This document shows positions 1 through 8,193 of a stretch of 64,000 nt of DNA, piece by piece. How positions within the stretch are numbered: position 1 is the first letter of the stretch; each line of letters opens with the position of its first letter. The DNA is from Sutcliffiella cohnii (GTDB lineage Bacteria > Bacillota > Bacilli > Bacillales > Bacillaceae_I). The notes beneath the pieces were generated by a model. The model searched no databases. It was not told where the DNA came from and worked only from the letters and a program-made list of their open reading frames with translations. The stretch spans positions 4,150,869-4,214,868 of the forward strand of contig NZ_CP018866.1 in the NCBI RefSeq assembly GCF_002250055.1. Direction: 5' to 3'. A program made the position numbers and the translations under genes.

Positions 1-7
1 TATTCAT
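1..7 (-). CDS. Start of a gene running off the left edge
   Basis: Only two codons lie inside the window. On the minus strand an AAGGAG ribosome site (positions 15-20) stands 7 bases before an ATG at 7-5. Nothing can be said about the product. The spacing is good, but a chance ATG is possible. Confidence 0.4.
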
Positions 8-130
8 TTTAACGCTCCTTCTAAGTTGACTAAAGTAGTAAAGACGAACTAATTAAAATGCACACGAATTCTATTTTATGTCAAACTAAACCACATTTCT
101 ACTACTTTTTACCTAAAATCAGGATGGAAC

Positions 131-169
131 ATGTGGACAGCGGGACACATACCGTGGACGGAGGGACAG
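131..169. repeat. REP-like repeat, half next to IS110 copy 1
   Basis: Contains the downstream half of the REP palindrome (GTCCCTCCGTCCAC on the minus strand) followed by a second GTCCCGCTGTCCAC unit. The IS110 element at 168-2026 separates it from the other half at 2027-2082. Confidence 0.85.
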
Positions 170-281
170 CGTATAATGGCAAATAAATCAATCGCTATTT
201 TTTACTTAAAAAAGGCCGACTTTAAGTAAAACCCCTCTATTTCCATTTTTTTGAAGGTTCAACCATCACAAAACTTATATA

Positions 282-463
282 GAACTTCTCTAGGGCGTGA
301 AAGGATCTTGCTTTTTTCATCCTACATTGATACCGCCTAGTGAATATAAACTTAGCTTTCACGTATTATTCGTACTTATAGGACAAGATCCATAACGCTG
401 TCCCGCGAGGTCTTATAGCCTCAGGTTCCTAATACAATGTGATCTAACGTCCTAGAGAAGTTC
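282..463 (-). ncRNA. Candidate bridge RNA (seekRNA) of IS110 copy 1
   Basis: Mirror of 6903-7084, where the structure is described. It lies downstream of the transposase stop, as reported for IS1111-group elements. The sequence appears identical in both copies. No transcript evidence is available here. Confidence 0.7.
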
Positions 464-513
464 CATGTTCAAAAATCAATTATCCCGCAATAAAATACTT
501 TCTCTACAAATAA

Positions 514-1917
514 TTAACTAGCGCATTTAATGGGTGAGACATGTGTTTCAAAGAATTTTTTAACATTCGTTTTACGGATTTTCTTACTAATCTCTTCGAG
601 AAGGACATAATTCTTATCCTCTGTTTGATAGAGAGTATGGTTACGAATCATAGCGAACGCAAGTCTAATCATTCTGTTACCTAAAGCTATATAAGCTTGA
701 CGCGAGTGTTTTCCTCTTTCCTTCAATTTCTGGTACCGTTGTTGCATCTCAGGGTTATTTACAGCTAAAGACCTTCCAACTTGATAAACAATATTTCTAA
801 AAGGTCGCCTACCCTGTTTGGAAACCCCGTAATAAGATGGCCTGTTATCTCCTGACTGCTTAACGATAGGATTTGTACCAGCCAATTTAATCAGTTGTCC
901 AGCCTCATCAAAATCAGAGAGGTCTCCGATTTCCGCCACTAATTCTGCCCCTGTTACTAATCCAATTCCTTGTACTGAAAGAACAACTGCACCATCCATA
1001 ACTATAAATAATTCTTCTATCTTACGTTCTAAAACCTTTATTTGGTCGTCTAATAAATCTAGCCGATCTAATTTTTGACTAAGCAAGAAAATATCAGCAT
1101 CTAGTTGTTCCTTAGGACGGGAGATGGAACCTTCGGCATATTCTAACAGGAGTTGGATAGACTTATCTCGGAGTTTTAAATTCTCACGTATTGATAAGTC
1201 TCTTAATCCTTCTTCCCCTAACTTTAAGATGTCAGAGGGATGAGGATAGTGCCTCATTAAATATCTAGACGCTTTACCAAACACGTCAGTCAGAGGCTTA
1301 GAAATCTTTCTTTTCCCATTAATCCATACAGTTTTTCCTTGGTACTCTCGGAAAATATGATCCATATGCATACGAATCAAATTCTTCGTTTTAGTTCGCT
1401 CTGAAGTTAGTTCCCGTCTAGCTCTAGTCAGCTTTCGAAGTTTCGCTATATTTCCTGTAGGTAACTCGTTAGAGGTACCCCTACCATGAATGACAGATTG
1501 TACAATGGCCATTAAGTCCAGGTTATCCGTCTTTGACCAATTCAATAATGCCTCTCTTTCTTTGGCGGTAGTAGCTGCATTTATTGTTCGTACATGATAC
1601 CCCTCGAGATGACATTTAAAGACTAAATGTTCGTAGTAATGTCCAGTGGTTTCAATGCCGACCACCACTCGTGTATTAGCCTTTACTTTATGTCTTCCAA
1701 TAAGAGTTTTTAGCTTGGTAAAACCAGACATAGATGCATCTATATCAAATGGTTTTTCTAATATTTCTCCATAAAACGTAGCAATCATTGCTTTGGGAGT
1801 ATATTTAGCTGCATCAATCGCTACAATCAAAATATTCTCTACTCCAGTCTCTCTCACAAATTGCGCCCATCGACTTCCAATCTTACCTTGAATATGATTT
1901 AATGTTGAATATACCAT
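514..1917 (-). CDS. IS110-family transposase (DEDD recombinase), copy 1
   Basis: This protein catalyses excision and insertion of the element. The N-terminal RuvC-like DEDD domain shows the acidic motifs AIDAAK (near residue 36) and GIETTG (near 90). The C-terminal Tnp_20 region shows KQSGDN followed by SKQGRRPFR, placing the candidate catalytic serine in QSG. A longer reading starts at 1926, but the AAAGGAG site touches that ATG and sits 9 bases before the ATG at 1917, so 1917 is the better start (467 residues). The reading appears identical to that of the copy at 5449-6852, which argues for recent transposition. Confidence 0.92.
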   Translation of the reverse strand: MVYSTLNHIQGKIGSRWAQFVRETGVENILIVAIDAAKYTPKAMIATFYGEILEKPFDIDASMSGFTKLKTLIGRHKVKANTRVVVGIETTGHYYEHLVFKCHLEGYHVRTINAATTAKEREALLNWSKTDNLDLMAIVQSVIHGRGTSNELPTGNIAKLRKLTRARRELTSERTKTKNLIRMHMDHIFREYQGKTVWINGKRKISKPLTDVFGKASRYLMRHYPHPSDILKLGEEGLRDLSIRENLKLRDKSIQLLLEYAEGSISRPKEQLDADIFLLSQKLDRLDLLDDQIKVLERKIEELFIVMDGAVVLSVQGIGLVTGAELVAEIGDLSDFDEAGQLIKLAGTNPIVKQSGDNRPSYYGVSKQGRRPFRNIVYQVGRSLAVNNPEMQQRYQKLKERGKHSRQAYIALGNRMIRLAFAMIRNHTLYQTEDKNYVLLEEISKKIRKTNVKKFFETHVSPIKCAS

Positions 1918-2026
1918 CGTTTTCATCTCCTTTGGTAGGGAATGTAGTTTGGAAGTTCTGTGATAGGTACTTCTATTTTACAATGAAAACGGTGGTTTTT
2001 TATTGTAATTAACTATTTACTATACT

Positions 2027-2082
2027 AGGTTCCGCGTCCCACCAAAAAATGGATGGACAAAGGACCTGTCCCTCCGTCCCAC
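2027..2082. repeat. REP-like repeats beside IS110 copy 1
   Basis: The upstream half of the interrupted REP (GGAACCT on the minus strand, ending at the CT core 2027-2028) is followed at about 2053-2082 by a second, intact unit with GGACCTGTCCCTCCGTCC. The ACCAAAAAATGG between them resembles the TTTTTTGG tail found beside other REPs. Confidence 0.85.
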
Positions 2083-2162
2083 TTGGGATAGAAATAGTAA
2101 AATAGCGCACGATAAATGTAGGATATTTTTTCACAAAATAATCATTATCGGAGGCTTTCTTT

Positions 2163-2552
2163 ATGACACAAAAAAACGAGCTAATGGTACTTGAAGAGTC
2201 TGTTCAAGAAGCACAACAAGTTGTGAAAGACGCAACAGCTAGTGCAAACTTGGCTCAAATGGCACTAGCGCACGAAACGATTCAACAAGTACAAAACCAA
2301 TTACAAACTATCGTACCTTCTACTCCGCAAGCACAACAAATGCTGGAACAAGCGCAGCAAGATGTTCAACAAGCATTTCAGCAATTGCAGATGGAGCAGC
2401 AACAATTATTACAGGCGCAGCAACTCGTTCAAACGAAACAACATGAGTTACTGCAAGCGCAACAACAAGTAAGACAAGAACAAGAAGATGTCGAATTAGC
2501 ACAACAAATGCTACAACAAGCACAGGATAATGCAAGTTCTTTTAATGAGTAA
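2163..2552 (+). CDS. Gln-rich coiled-coil small protein, function unknown
   Basis: A 129-residue protein with about one third glutamine. It has repeated QQ-containing heptad-like runs (QAQQML, LLQAQQ, LAQQML), so one long helical coiled coil is likely. There is no signal peptide, membrane segment or cysteine. A strong CGGAGG site lies 10 bases before the ATG. It stands alone between REPs at 2027-2082 and 2556-2599. A minus-strand reading over the same bases is a shadow. I do not recognise a family; low-complexity composition makes distant similarity unreliable. Confidence 0.75.
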   Translation: MTQKNELMVLEESVQEAQQVVKDATASANLAQMALAHETIQQVQNQLQTIVPSTPQAQQMLEQAQQDVQQAFQQLQMEQQQLLQAQQLVQTKQHELLQAQQQVRQEQEDVELAQQMLQQAQDNASSFNE

Positions 2553-2555
2553 GCA

Positions 2556-2599
2556 TGTGGACAGAGGGACAGGTCCCGCGTCCCAACAAAAAATGGATA
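2556..2599. repeat. REP-like repeat
   Basis: GTGGACAGAGGGACAGGTCC followed by CGCGTCCC and an AAAAAATGG tail. It starts three bases after the stop of the Gln-rich gene. Confidence 0.8.
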
Positions 2600-2798
2600 A
2601 GCGAGTGGATGGCATTGTCATTCATTCTTTCTATCAGGGGTAATCCAAGCCAATTTCTGTACCCTTTAAAAATTGGCTTTGATTCTTCGTGATATTTATT
2701 TTTGCTCACATCGTACGAAAAACTCCGATACCGTCCTTCCTTTTAAATTCGTAAAAACTGAAAACCTTTAAACCCTAACTTCGTCTCATGCAAAAAAA

Positions 2799-2823
2799 CC
2801 TACAAACGATTGTAGGTTTTTTC
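2799..2823 (+). terminator. Rho-independent terminator (probably bidirectional)
   Basis: Stem CCTACAA/TTGTAGG with an ACGA loop, preceded by seven A and followed by TTTTTTCTT. It could end transcripts from the Gln-rich gene. Confidence 0.8.
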
Positions 2824-2878
2824 TTAAAAATGGTTTACCTTTCTGGAATATTTCGGTGTTTTTTTAAAGAAAACCATC

Positions 2879-2946
2879 TTTCCAATATTTGAGCGGACAA
2901 GGAATGTCCCTATGTCCCACGTACACTGTCCTGTCCCTCTGTCCCA
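2879..2946. repeat. Tandem REP-like repeats abutting the RAYT gene
   Basis: Two degenerate units (GGACAAGGAATGTCC...GTCCCA, then TGTCCTGTCCCTCTGTCCCA) end one base before the stop codon of the RAYT gene. REPs directly flanking their transposase are typical of RAYT loci. Confidence 0.8.
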
Positions 2947-2947
2947 T

Positions 2948-3709
2948 TTATTTTATCCGCTGTATTAAACTTTTCGATATTCCAGTAATTCTGGAAGCTT
3001 GTCTTACTGATACACCTTTTTGCTTTTTTAGCTTGCTGAGAATTTCATTTCTTTTAGCCTTTGCCATTTTTTGAAGACTCGAACTGCTTTCCACTCCTAA
3101 ATTTTTTAAATACTCTCTTACCTCATCGTCTGTTGGCTTTACTATTACTTCGTATTCCAGACATTTATCGTTATTTTCCTCCATCATATATTTAAGAAAT
3201 AAATCAACCGCAGCTTTCTTATTAGTAGCAAACTGACTTAACGCTAACTCCGTGTCCACTAGCTTTTCTTTCAAAGTATATTCTCTTAAACTAGTCCATT
3301 CGCTTTCAAATATACTTTTTACAATACCAGCTTTATGTGGGTTTTGGTGAATGTAACGGAGTGCGGTTAAGAAATACCTACCATCTTCTACTTTTTCACT
3401 TTTAAACCTTTCCTGAAACAAGTGTCCGCAACGATTGTATTTCTCGTTATACCAGTACACATAGCTCGAACTTATTCTTTTTATCGCTAGCGAAAGTGAT
3501 TCCTCCGTTTCTCGTAGTAACAGATGCACATGGTTATCCATCAAGCAATAACCATAAAGCTCGTACTTACTGACTTCTTTAAATTTTTTTAACGTATATA
3601 AAAACTGAGTTTTATCTTCGTCATCTTCAAAGATCGTTTGTTGATTAATTCCTCGCATCATAATGTGGTAAATACCACTTCTACTTTTTTCTCTTCTAGT
3701 TCTAGGCAT
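2948..3709 (-). CDS. REP-associated tyrosine transposase (RAYT)
   Basis: An HUH-type Y1 transposase of the IS200-like superfamily, thought in other bacteria to spread REP palindromes. The start MPRTRREKSRSGIYHIMMRG is characteristic. The HUH motif NHVHLLL lies near residue 60 and the YRYIHQNP-like segment (ALRYIHQNPHKAG) follows, with a tyrosine suited to catalysis. The C-terminus adds a helix-turn-helix-like tail (VRQASRITGISKSLIQ). An upstream ATG at 3745 is possible, but the conserved N-terminus and an AAGG-TTGGTGA site favour 3709. The gene sits between the two IS110 copies with REPs at its 3' end, so it is the likely mobiliser of the window's REPs. Confidence 0.9.
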   Translation of the reverse strand: MPRTRREKSRSGIYHIMMRGINQQTIFEDDEDKTQFLYTLKKFKEVSKYELYGYCLMDNHVHLLLRETEESLSLAIKRISSSYVYWYNEKYNRCGHLFQERFKSEKVEDGRYFLTALRYIHQNPHKAGIVKSIFESEWTSLREYTLKEKLVDTELALSQFATNKKAAVDLFLKYMMEENNDKCLEYEVIVKPTDDEVREYLKNLGVESSSSLQKMAKAKRNEILSKLKKQKGVSVRQASRITGISKSLIQRIK

Positions 3710-4078
3710 GATTCGTTCACCAACCTTGCACATGCTGGCGATCATTTAATGAATAAAGGTTAAAGTTAATTACGGAAAAGTTTTTACTCGAAAGGTATTG
3801 GAAAGGCAGATTCTTAACGGTATTTTTTGCAGAGGCTTTTAAAAATTGAAATAAAATAGACTTACTCACGGTAATGCATTACCCTCCTATTTTTTAGTAA
3901 TGAAAATGAAAAGAGAAGTAATAGAAAACGGAGTTCGCAGTAGGGGAGAAACGAAGTTAGAACACTCGTTCTACACCGTAATAATATAAGATTCGTTTAG
4001 TTTAGTCAATACTTTTTATAGAAATATTTAGGAGGTTTTCTCCATTCTATCTGCGGACTGCCTCCCTTCAATAAACGC
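3710..4078. other. Gene-free stretch between RAYT and DUF2935 genes
   Basis: AT-rich, with stops in all frames. I see no repeat unit, RNA or clear promoter. It must hold the RAYT promoter. Confidence 0.5.
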
Positions 4079-4082
4079 AAAA

Positions 4083-4109
4083 AAGCGATTGTCCTAAATA
4101 AACAATCGC
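4083..4109 (-). terminator. Terminator of the DUF2935 gene
   Basis: On the minus strand GCGATTGT/ACAATCGC (4102-4109 and 4085-4092) is followed by TTTTTT, 16 bases past the stop. Confidence 0.8.
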
Positions 4110-4124
4110 ACCCACAATACAATA

Positions 4125-4913
4125 TTAATTTCTTATCAAACTCGCTTCAAACATATCGATAATTTCTAAAAATCGTTCAGCTTCTCTAAATGTATGGTCA
4201 GCCAAAAGGGGATGAATGTTACTTTTTATACGACACGCTTCAATTAACTCTCTAGCTGTTTTCTTAAAATCACGTAGTGAAGCAACAGACACTTTATTTT
4301 GATTTAAAAATTGGCTAAGGATTGGTTTTGTTTCTGATTGTGGGCGCATAGAATCTAAATCAACTGCTTGGAACATCAGCTGGTCAAAATCATGACTAAA
4401 CTCTCTTGCCTGCTCTACCAATTTTCTTTCTGAAGGATCTAAAAGATGTCCAATGAACTTAGCATGATCAGCCATTATCTTTAGGAAGAATACGTTCTCT
4501 TCAATAATAGTATCCGGACTTGGAGCGAGTTTTCCTTCATTCAGTTCTTTTATTCTATTGGCAAAATATGCGGCTTCCCTACTAGTATGGTCAATTAATA
4601 AGGCGAAATTGTTAGAACGGATTTCACACCGTAAAGTTAATCCTAATACTTTTCTTTTATACCCCCAAATTGCTGCTGCAGCTTGATATACCTCATTATT
4701 AAATGCTTGAACTTGCCTTGGATCCGAATTCACTGAGAACTTTGATAACTTTTCTTCTATTCGTTCAAAAAGCGTAATAAATTGGTTTGCTTCGTCAATC
4801 AATTGCTTTTGTTCATAAGTAAATCCTAAGCTTAAAAACAACGCATGTTCTTTCATAATTCTAGACCAAAATCGGATTTCATCTAATGACCTAGCAACAA
4901 TCGGATTAGCCAT
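4125..4913 (-). CDS. DUF2935 protein (two helical repeats)
   Basis: A 262-residue all-helical protein with two tandem DUF2935 units. Each has a pair of His/Glu helices: KEHALFL (about residue 21) and DHTSREAAYF (about 107) in the first, and ADHAKFIGHLL (about 148) and ADHTFREAERF (about 239) in the second. The regularly placed H and E residues suggest a ferritin- or hemerythrin-like metal-binding bundle; that is inference. No signal peptide. It has its own terminator and is probably monocistronic. The biological role of this Firmicute family is not established. Confidence 0.85.
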   Translation of the reverse strand: MANPIVARSLDEIRFWSRIMKEHALFLSLGFTYEQKQLIDEANQFITLFERIEEKLSKFSVNSDPRQVQAFNNEVYQAAAAIWGYKRKVLGLTLRCEIRSNNFALLIDHTSREAAYFANRIKELNEGKLAPSPDTIIEENVFFLKIMADHAKFIGHLLDPSERKLVEQAREFSHDFDQLMFQAVDLDSMRPQSETKPILSQFLNQNKVSVASLRDFKKTARELIEACRIKSNIHPLLADHTFREAERFLEIIDMFEASLIRN

Positions 4914-5274
4914 CTAGACACTCCCCTTATTTTTATCCCCATCCATATATATAAGTATGTAGTAGCAATATGTCCTAATTCTAACATTTTACATTTAGCT
5001 CAGAATTCGGTTGCCTGGTACTTGTTTATTAAGAATACGTTATTCCAAATGATTAAACTTAACATCAATAAGTGTATGTAGATCGGGATGTAAATGAGGA
5101 AATATGGTGGAGGGATGAACATTGCAGAACTTGAAAGTTTAATAAGTTGTGCCAGTTTTGTGTGCTAAAAAATGCACAAGTTTTTTCATATAATGTTGAA
5201 TTTGCGAAGTCTATGTGTATTGGTTGGGACGGAACGCTTGTAGTCTGTCATCTTTTCTATCTAATTTATTTAAA
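4914..5274. other. Intergenic region upstream of IS110 copy 2
   Basis: Holds the promoter region of the DUF2935 gene. A short plus-strand reading at 5147-5341 runs through a terminator and a REP and has no ribosome site, so I do not call it a gene. Confidence 0.5.
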
Positions 5275-5312
5275 AAACCTTGCAGCCTGTTCCGGATGCA
5301 AGGTTTCATTTT
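5275..5312 (+). terminator. Rho-independent terminator without an obvious upstream gene
   Basis: AAACCTTGCA/TGCAAGGTTT stem followed by CATTTTT. No convincing gene precedes it on the plus strand, so it may be left from a lost gene. Confidence 0.65.
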
Positions 5313-5339
5313 TCCAATATTTGTGTGGACGAGGGACCT
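5310..5339. repeat. REP-like repeat, left half at IS110 copy 2
   Basis: TTTCCAATATTTGTGTGG then ACGAGGGACCT, cut at the central CT (5338-5339) by the IS110 element. Confidence 0.85.
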
Positions 5340-5448
5340 AGTATAGTAAATAGTTAATTACAATAAAAAACCACCGTTTTCATTGTAAAATAGAAGTACC
5401 TATCACAGAACTTCCAAACTACATTCCCTACCAAAGGAGATGAAAACG

Positions 5449-6852
5449 ATGGTATATTCAACATTAAATCATATTCAAGGTAAGATTGGAAGTCGATGGG
5501 CGCAATTTGTGAGAGAGACTGGAGTAGAGAATATTTTGATTGTAGCGATTGATGCAGCTAAATATACTCCCAAAGCAATGATTGCTACGTTTTATGGAGA
5601 AATATTAGAAAAACCATTTGATATAGATGCATCTATGTCTGGTTTTACCAAGCTAAAAACTCTTATTGGAAGACATAAAGTAAAGGCTAATACACGAGTG
5701 GTGGTCGGCATTGAAACCACTGGACATTACTACGAACATTTAGTCTTTAAATGTCATCTCGAGGGGTATCATGTACGAACAATAAATGCAGCTACTACCG
5801 CCAAAGAAAGAGAGGCATTATTGAATTGGTCAAAGACGGATAACCTGGACTTAATGGCCATTGTACAATCTGTCATTCATGGTAGGGGTACCTCTAACGA
5901 GTTACCTACAGGAAATATAGCGAAACTTCGAAAGCTGACTAGAGCTAGACGGGAACTAACTTCAGAGCGAACTAAAACGAAGAATTTGATTCGTATGCAT
6001 ATGGATCATATTTTCCGAGAGTACCAAGGAAAAACTGTATGGATTAATGGGAAAAGAAAGATTTCTAAGCCTCTGACTGACGTGTTTGGTAAAGCGTCTA
6101 GATATTTAATGAGGCACTATCCTCATCCCTCTGACATCTTAAAGTTAGGGGAAGAAGGATTAAGAGACTTATCAATACGTGAGAATTTAAAACTCCGAGA
6201 TAAGTCTATCCAACTCCTGTTAGAATATGCCGAAGGTTCCATCTCCCGTCCTAAGGAACAACTAGATGCTGATATTTTCTTGCTTAGTCAAAAATTAGAT
6301 CGGCTAGATTTATTAGACGACCAAATAAAGGTTTTAGAACGTAAGATAGAAGAATTATTTATAGTTATGGATGGTGCAGTTGTTCTTTCAGTACAAGGAA
6401 TTGGATTAGTAACAGGGGCAGAATTAGTGGCGGAAATCGGAGACCTCTCTGATTTTGATGAGGCTGGACAACTGATTAAATTGGCTGGTACAAATCCTAT
6501 CGTTAAGCAGTCAGGAGATAACAGGCCATCTTATTACGGGGTTTCCAAACAGGGTAGGCGACCTTTTAGAAATATTGTTTATCAAGTTGGAAGGTCTTTA
6601 GCTGTAAATAACCCTGAGATGCAACAACGGTACCAGAAATTGAAGGAAAGAGGAAAACACTCGCGTCAAGCTTATATAGCTTTAGGTAACAGAATGATTA
6701 GACTTGCGTTCGCTATGATTCGTAACCATACTCTCTATCAAACAGAGGATAAGAATTATGTCCTTCTCGAAGAGATTAGTAAGAAAATCCGTAAAACGAA
6801 TGTTAAAAAATTCTTTGAAACACATGTCTCACCCATTAAATGCGCTAGTTAA
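5449..6852 (+). CDS. IS110-family transposase (DEDD recombinase), copy 2
   Basis: Appears identical to the product of 514-1917, with the same DEDD motifs near residues 36 and 90 and the C-terminal QSG serine region. The AAAGGAG site at 5433-5439 favours the ATG at 5449 over the in-frame ATG at 5440. The stop is followed by the structured noncoding end. Two identical copies imply that the element was recently active or that gene conversion has occurred. Confidence 0.92.
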   Translation: MVYSTLNHIQGKIGSRWAQFVRETGVENILIVAIDAAKYTPKAMIATFYGEILEKPFDIDASMSGFTKLKTLIGRHKVKANTRVVVGIETTGHYYEHLVFKCHLEGYHVRTINAATTAKEREALLNWSKTDNLDLMAIVQSVIHGRGTSNELPTGNIAKLRKLTRARRELTSERTKTKNLIRMHMDHIFREYQGKTVWINGKRKISKPLTDVFGKASRYLMRHYPHPSDILKLGEEGLRDLSIRENLKLRDKSIQLLLEYAEGSISRPKEQLDADIFLLSQKLDRLDLLDDQIKVLERKIEELFIVMDGAVVLSVQGIGLVTGAELVAEIGDLSDFDEAGQLIKLAGTNPIVKQSGDNRPSYYGVSKQGRRPFRNIVYQVGRSLAVNNPEMQQRYQKLKERGKHSRQAYIALGNRMIRLAFAMIRNHTLYQTEDKNYVLLEEISKKIRKTNVKKFFETHVSPIKCAS

Positions 6853-6902
6853 TTATTTGTAGAGAAAGTATTTTATTGCGGGATAATTGATTTTTGAACA
6901 TG

Positions 6903-7084
6903 GAACTTCTCTAGGACGTTAGATCACATTGTATTAGGAACCTGAGGCTATAAGACCTCGCGGGACAGCGTTATGGATCTTGTCCTATAAGTACGAATAA
7001 TACGTGAAAGCTAAGTTTATATTCACTAGGCGGTATCAATGTAGGATGAAAAAAGCAAGATCCTTTCACGCCCTAGAGAAGTTC
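6903..7084 (+). ncRNA. Candidate IS110 bridge RNA (seekRNA), copy 2
   Basis: A 16-bp outer stem (6903-6918 with 7069-7084, one mismatch) encloses two domains. The first holds AGGAACCT (6936-6943), a GAGG/CCTC hairpin (6944-6959) and GGGACAG (6962-6968). GGAACCT equals the left target half plus core, and GGGACAG is the complement of CTGTCCC, the core plus right half. The second domain is closed by GGATCTTG/CAAGATCC (6975-6982 with 7056-7063). It contains AATAATACG, resembling the element's right terminus ATTATACG, as expected for a donor loop. This two-loop arrangement matches known bridge RNAs; the fold is by eye only. Confidence 0.75.
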
Positions 7085-7196
7085 TATATAAGTTTTGTGA
7101 TGGTTGAACCTTCAAAAAAATGGAAATAGAGGGGTTTTACTTAAAGTCGGCCTTTTTTAAGTAAAAAATAGCGATTGATTTATTTGCCATTATACG

Positions 7197-7232
7197 CTGT
7201 CCCTCCGTCCACGGTATCTGTCCCTGTGTCCA
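7197..7232. repeat. REP-like repeat, right half at IS110 copy 2
   Basis: CTGTCCCTCCGTCCACGG then TATCTGTCCCTGTGTCCAC. It ends four bases before the stop of speE. Confidence 0.85.
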
Positions 7233-7236
7233 CACT

Positions 7237-8091
7237 TTATAACATTTCTTTTATGAACTGTGGTAGTGAAAAGCAGCTTTCCACGATTTGTTCGTTTACG
7301 TATTTTGTATTTTTGTCTCTTACTTTACTTGCGTTAGGCTTTATATGTTGTTTTGACCCGATGGTGAAGCTCCATAGCCCTCCAGGATACGTTGGGACTA
7401 CTGCTGTGTACATTTTGACCTCCGGGAAAAGCCCCGAAATCCGTTTATAGGATTGCTTCATCACATCTGCATGAAAGATTGGTGATTGACTTTGGCACAC
7501 CATCATTCCATCGTCTTTTAATGCCTCATGCAAGCTCTCATAAAAGCTTTGTTCAAACAATACTTTTGCCGGCCCAATTGGATCAGATGAATCAACGATA
7601 ATGAGATCATATTCCTTTTTCTTACTAGCTGCGAATTTAACGCCATCATCGAAAATATAATGAACACGTGGGTCCGCTAGACGACCAGACACTTCAGGTA
7701 AATGCTCGATACAAGCTTTTACAACAAGCTCATCTATTTCAACCATATCAATATGTTCGACACCTTCATACTTGGCAACTTCCTTCGCAACACCACAATC
7801 CCCACCGCCAATGATTAGTACTTTTTGTGGATTTGGGTGAATCGACATTGGCACATGCGAAATCATTTCATTATAAATATGCCCGTCAACCGATGTCGTT
7901 TGAACAACACCATCTAACACTAGCATTCTTCTAAAATTATAGGAATCTAAAATCATAACATCCTGGCAAGATGATTTTTGATCATAAATGACATCTTTTA
8001 TCCGGTAGCTCACTTTCAGATTATCGTATTCATCTTCAGTAAGCCATAGGTCTCCGTTTTTTCTTGATAAGTATGGTTTATTTAGGTCCAT
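7237..8091 (-). CDS. speE: Spermidine synthase (polyamine aminopropyltransferase)
   Basis: Transfers an aminopropyl group from decarboxylated SAM to putrescine. It has an N-terminal beta domain and a Rossmann methyltransferase-like fold. Visible motifs are VLIIGGGDCGVAKEV (near residue 94; the family usually has GGGDGG), VEIDELVV, DDGVKFA and VDSSDPIGPA with the catalytic-region aspartate. The C-terminal PTYPGGLWSFTIGSK is typical. Three ATGs stand in a row; GGGGG touches the first and is 6 bases from the third, so 8091 is preferred. It lies downstream of coaA in the same direction, with no terminator between them. Speciation between spermidine and related aminopropyltransferases cannot be settled here. 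Confidence 0.9.
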   Translation of the reverse strand: MDLNKPYLSRKNGDLWLTEDEYDNLKVSYRIKDVIYDQKSSCQDVMILDSYNFRRMLVLDGVVQTTSVDGHIYNEMISHVPMSIHPNPQKVLIIGGGDCGVAKEVAKYEGVEHIDMVEIDELVVKACIEHLPEVSGRLADPRVHYIFDDGVKFAASKKKEYDLIIVDSSDPIGPAKVLFEQSFYESLHEALKDDGMMVCQSQSPIFHADVMKQSYKRISGLFPEVKMYTAVVPTYPGGLWSFTIGSKQHIKPNASKVRDKNTKYVNEQIVESCFSLPQFIKEML

Positions 8092-8193
8092 CATCATCCC
8101 CCATTCTAATCTACTATTTCTATATATATATAAGGATAGAAGAGGATAGGAGGCTTGTCCAGAGAAGTGATTTGTAAAGCACTCTAGTGTAAT

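Larger units (their letters stand above)
168..2026 (-). mobile_element. IS110/IS1111-family insertion sequence, copy 1
   Basis: This 1859-bp element appears identical, in inverse orientation, to the copy at 5340-7198, including the noncoding ends. Boundaries come from comparing both copies with uninterrupted REPs. In element orientation the left end starts AGTATAG after a flanking CT, and the right end finishes ATTATACG followed by CT. A CT core at each junction and the absence of a target duplication are typical of IS110-family elements. The target is the centre of a REP (GGAAC-CT-GTCCC). Short upstream end (about 100 bp) and long downstream end (about 345 bp). Confidence 0.9.
5340..7198 (+). 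mobile_element. IS110/IS1111-family insertion sequence, copy 2
   Basis: Inverse copy of 168-2026 with the same 1859-bp length. The flanking CT cores are at 5338-5339 and 7197-7198. Removing the element joins GAGGGACCT to GTCCCTCCGTCCAC, which rebuilds a standard REP. The downstream noncoding end (6853-7198) holds the candidate bridge RNA. Confidence 0.92.

Noticed and set aside
2320-2535. Minus-strand ORF opposite the Gln-rich gene
   Set aside because: Shadow of CAA/CAG repeats; no ribosome site; Val/Leu-rich artefact.
5147-5341. 64-codon plus-strand ORF before IS110 copy 2
   Set aside because: No ribosome site; it crosses a terminator hairpin and ends inside a REP and the IS boundary.
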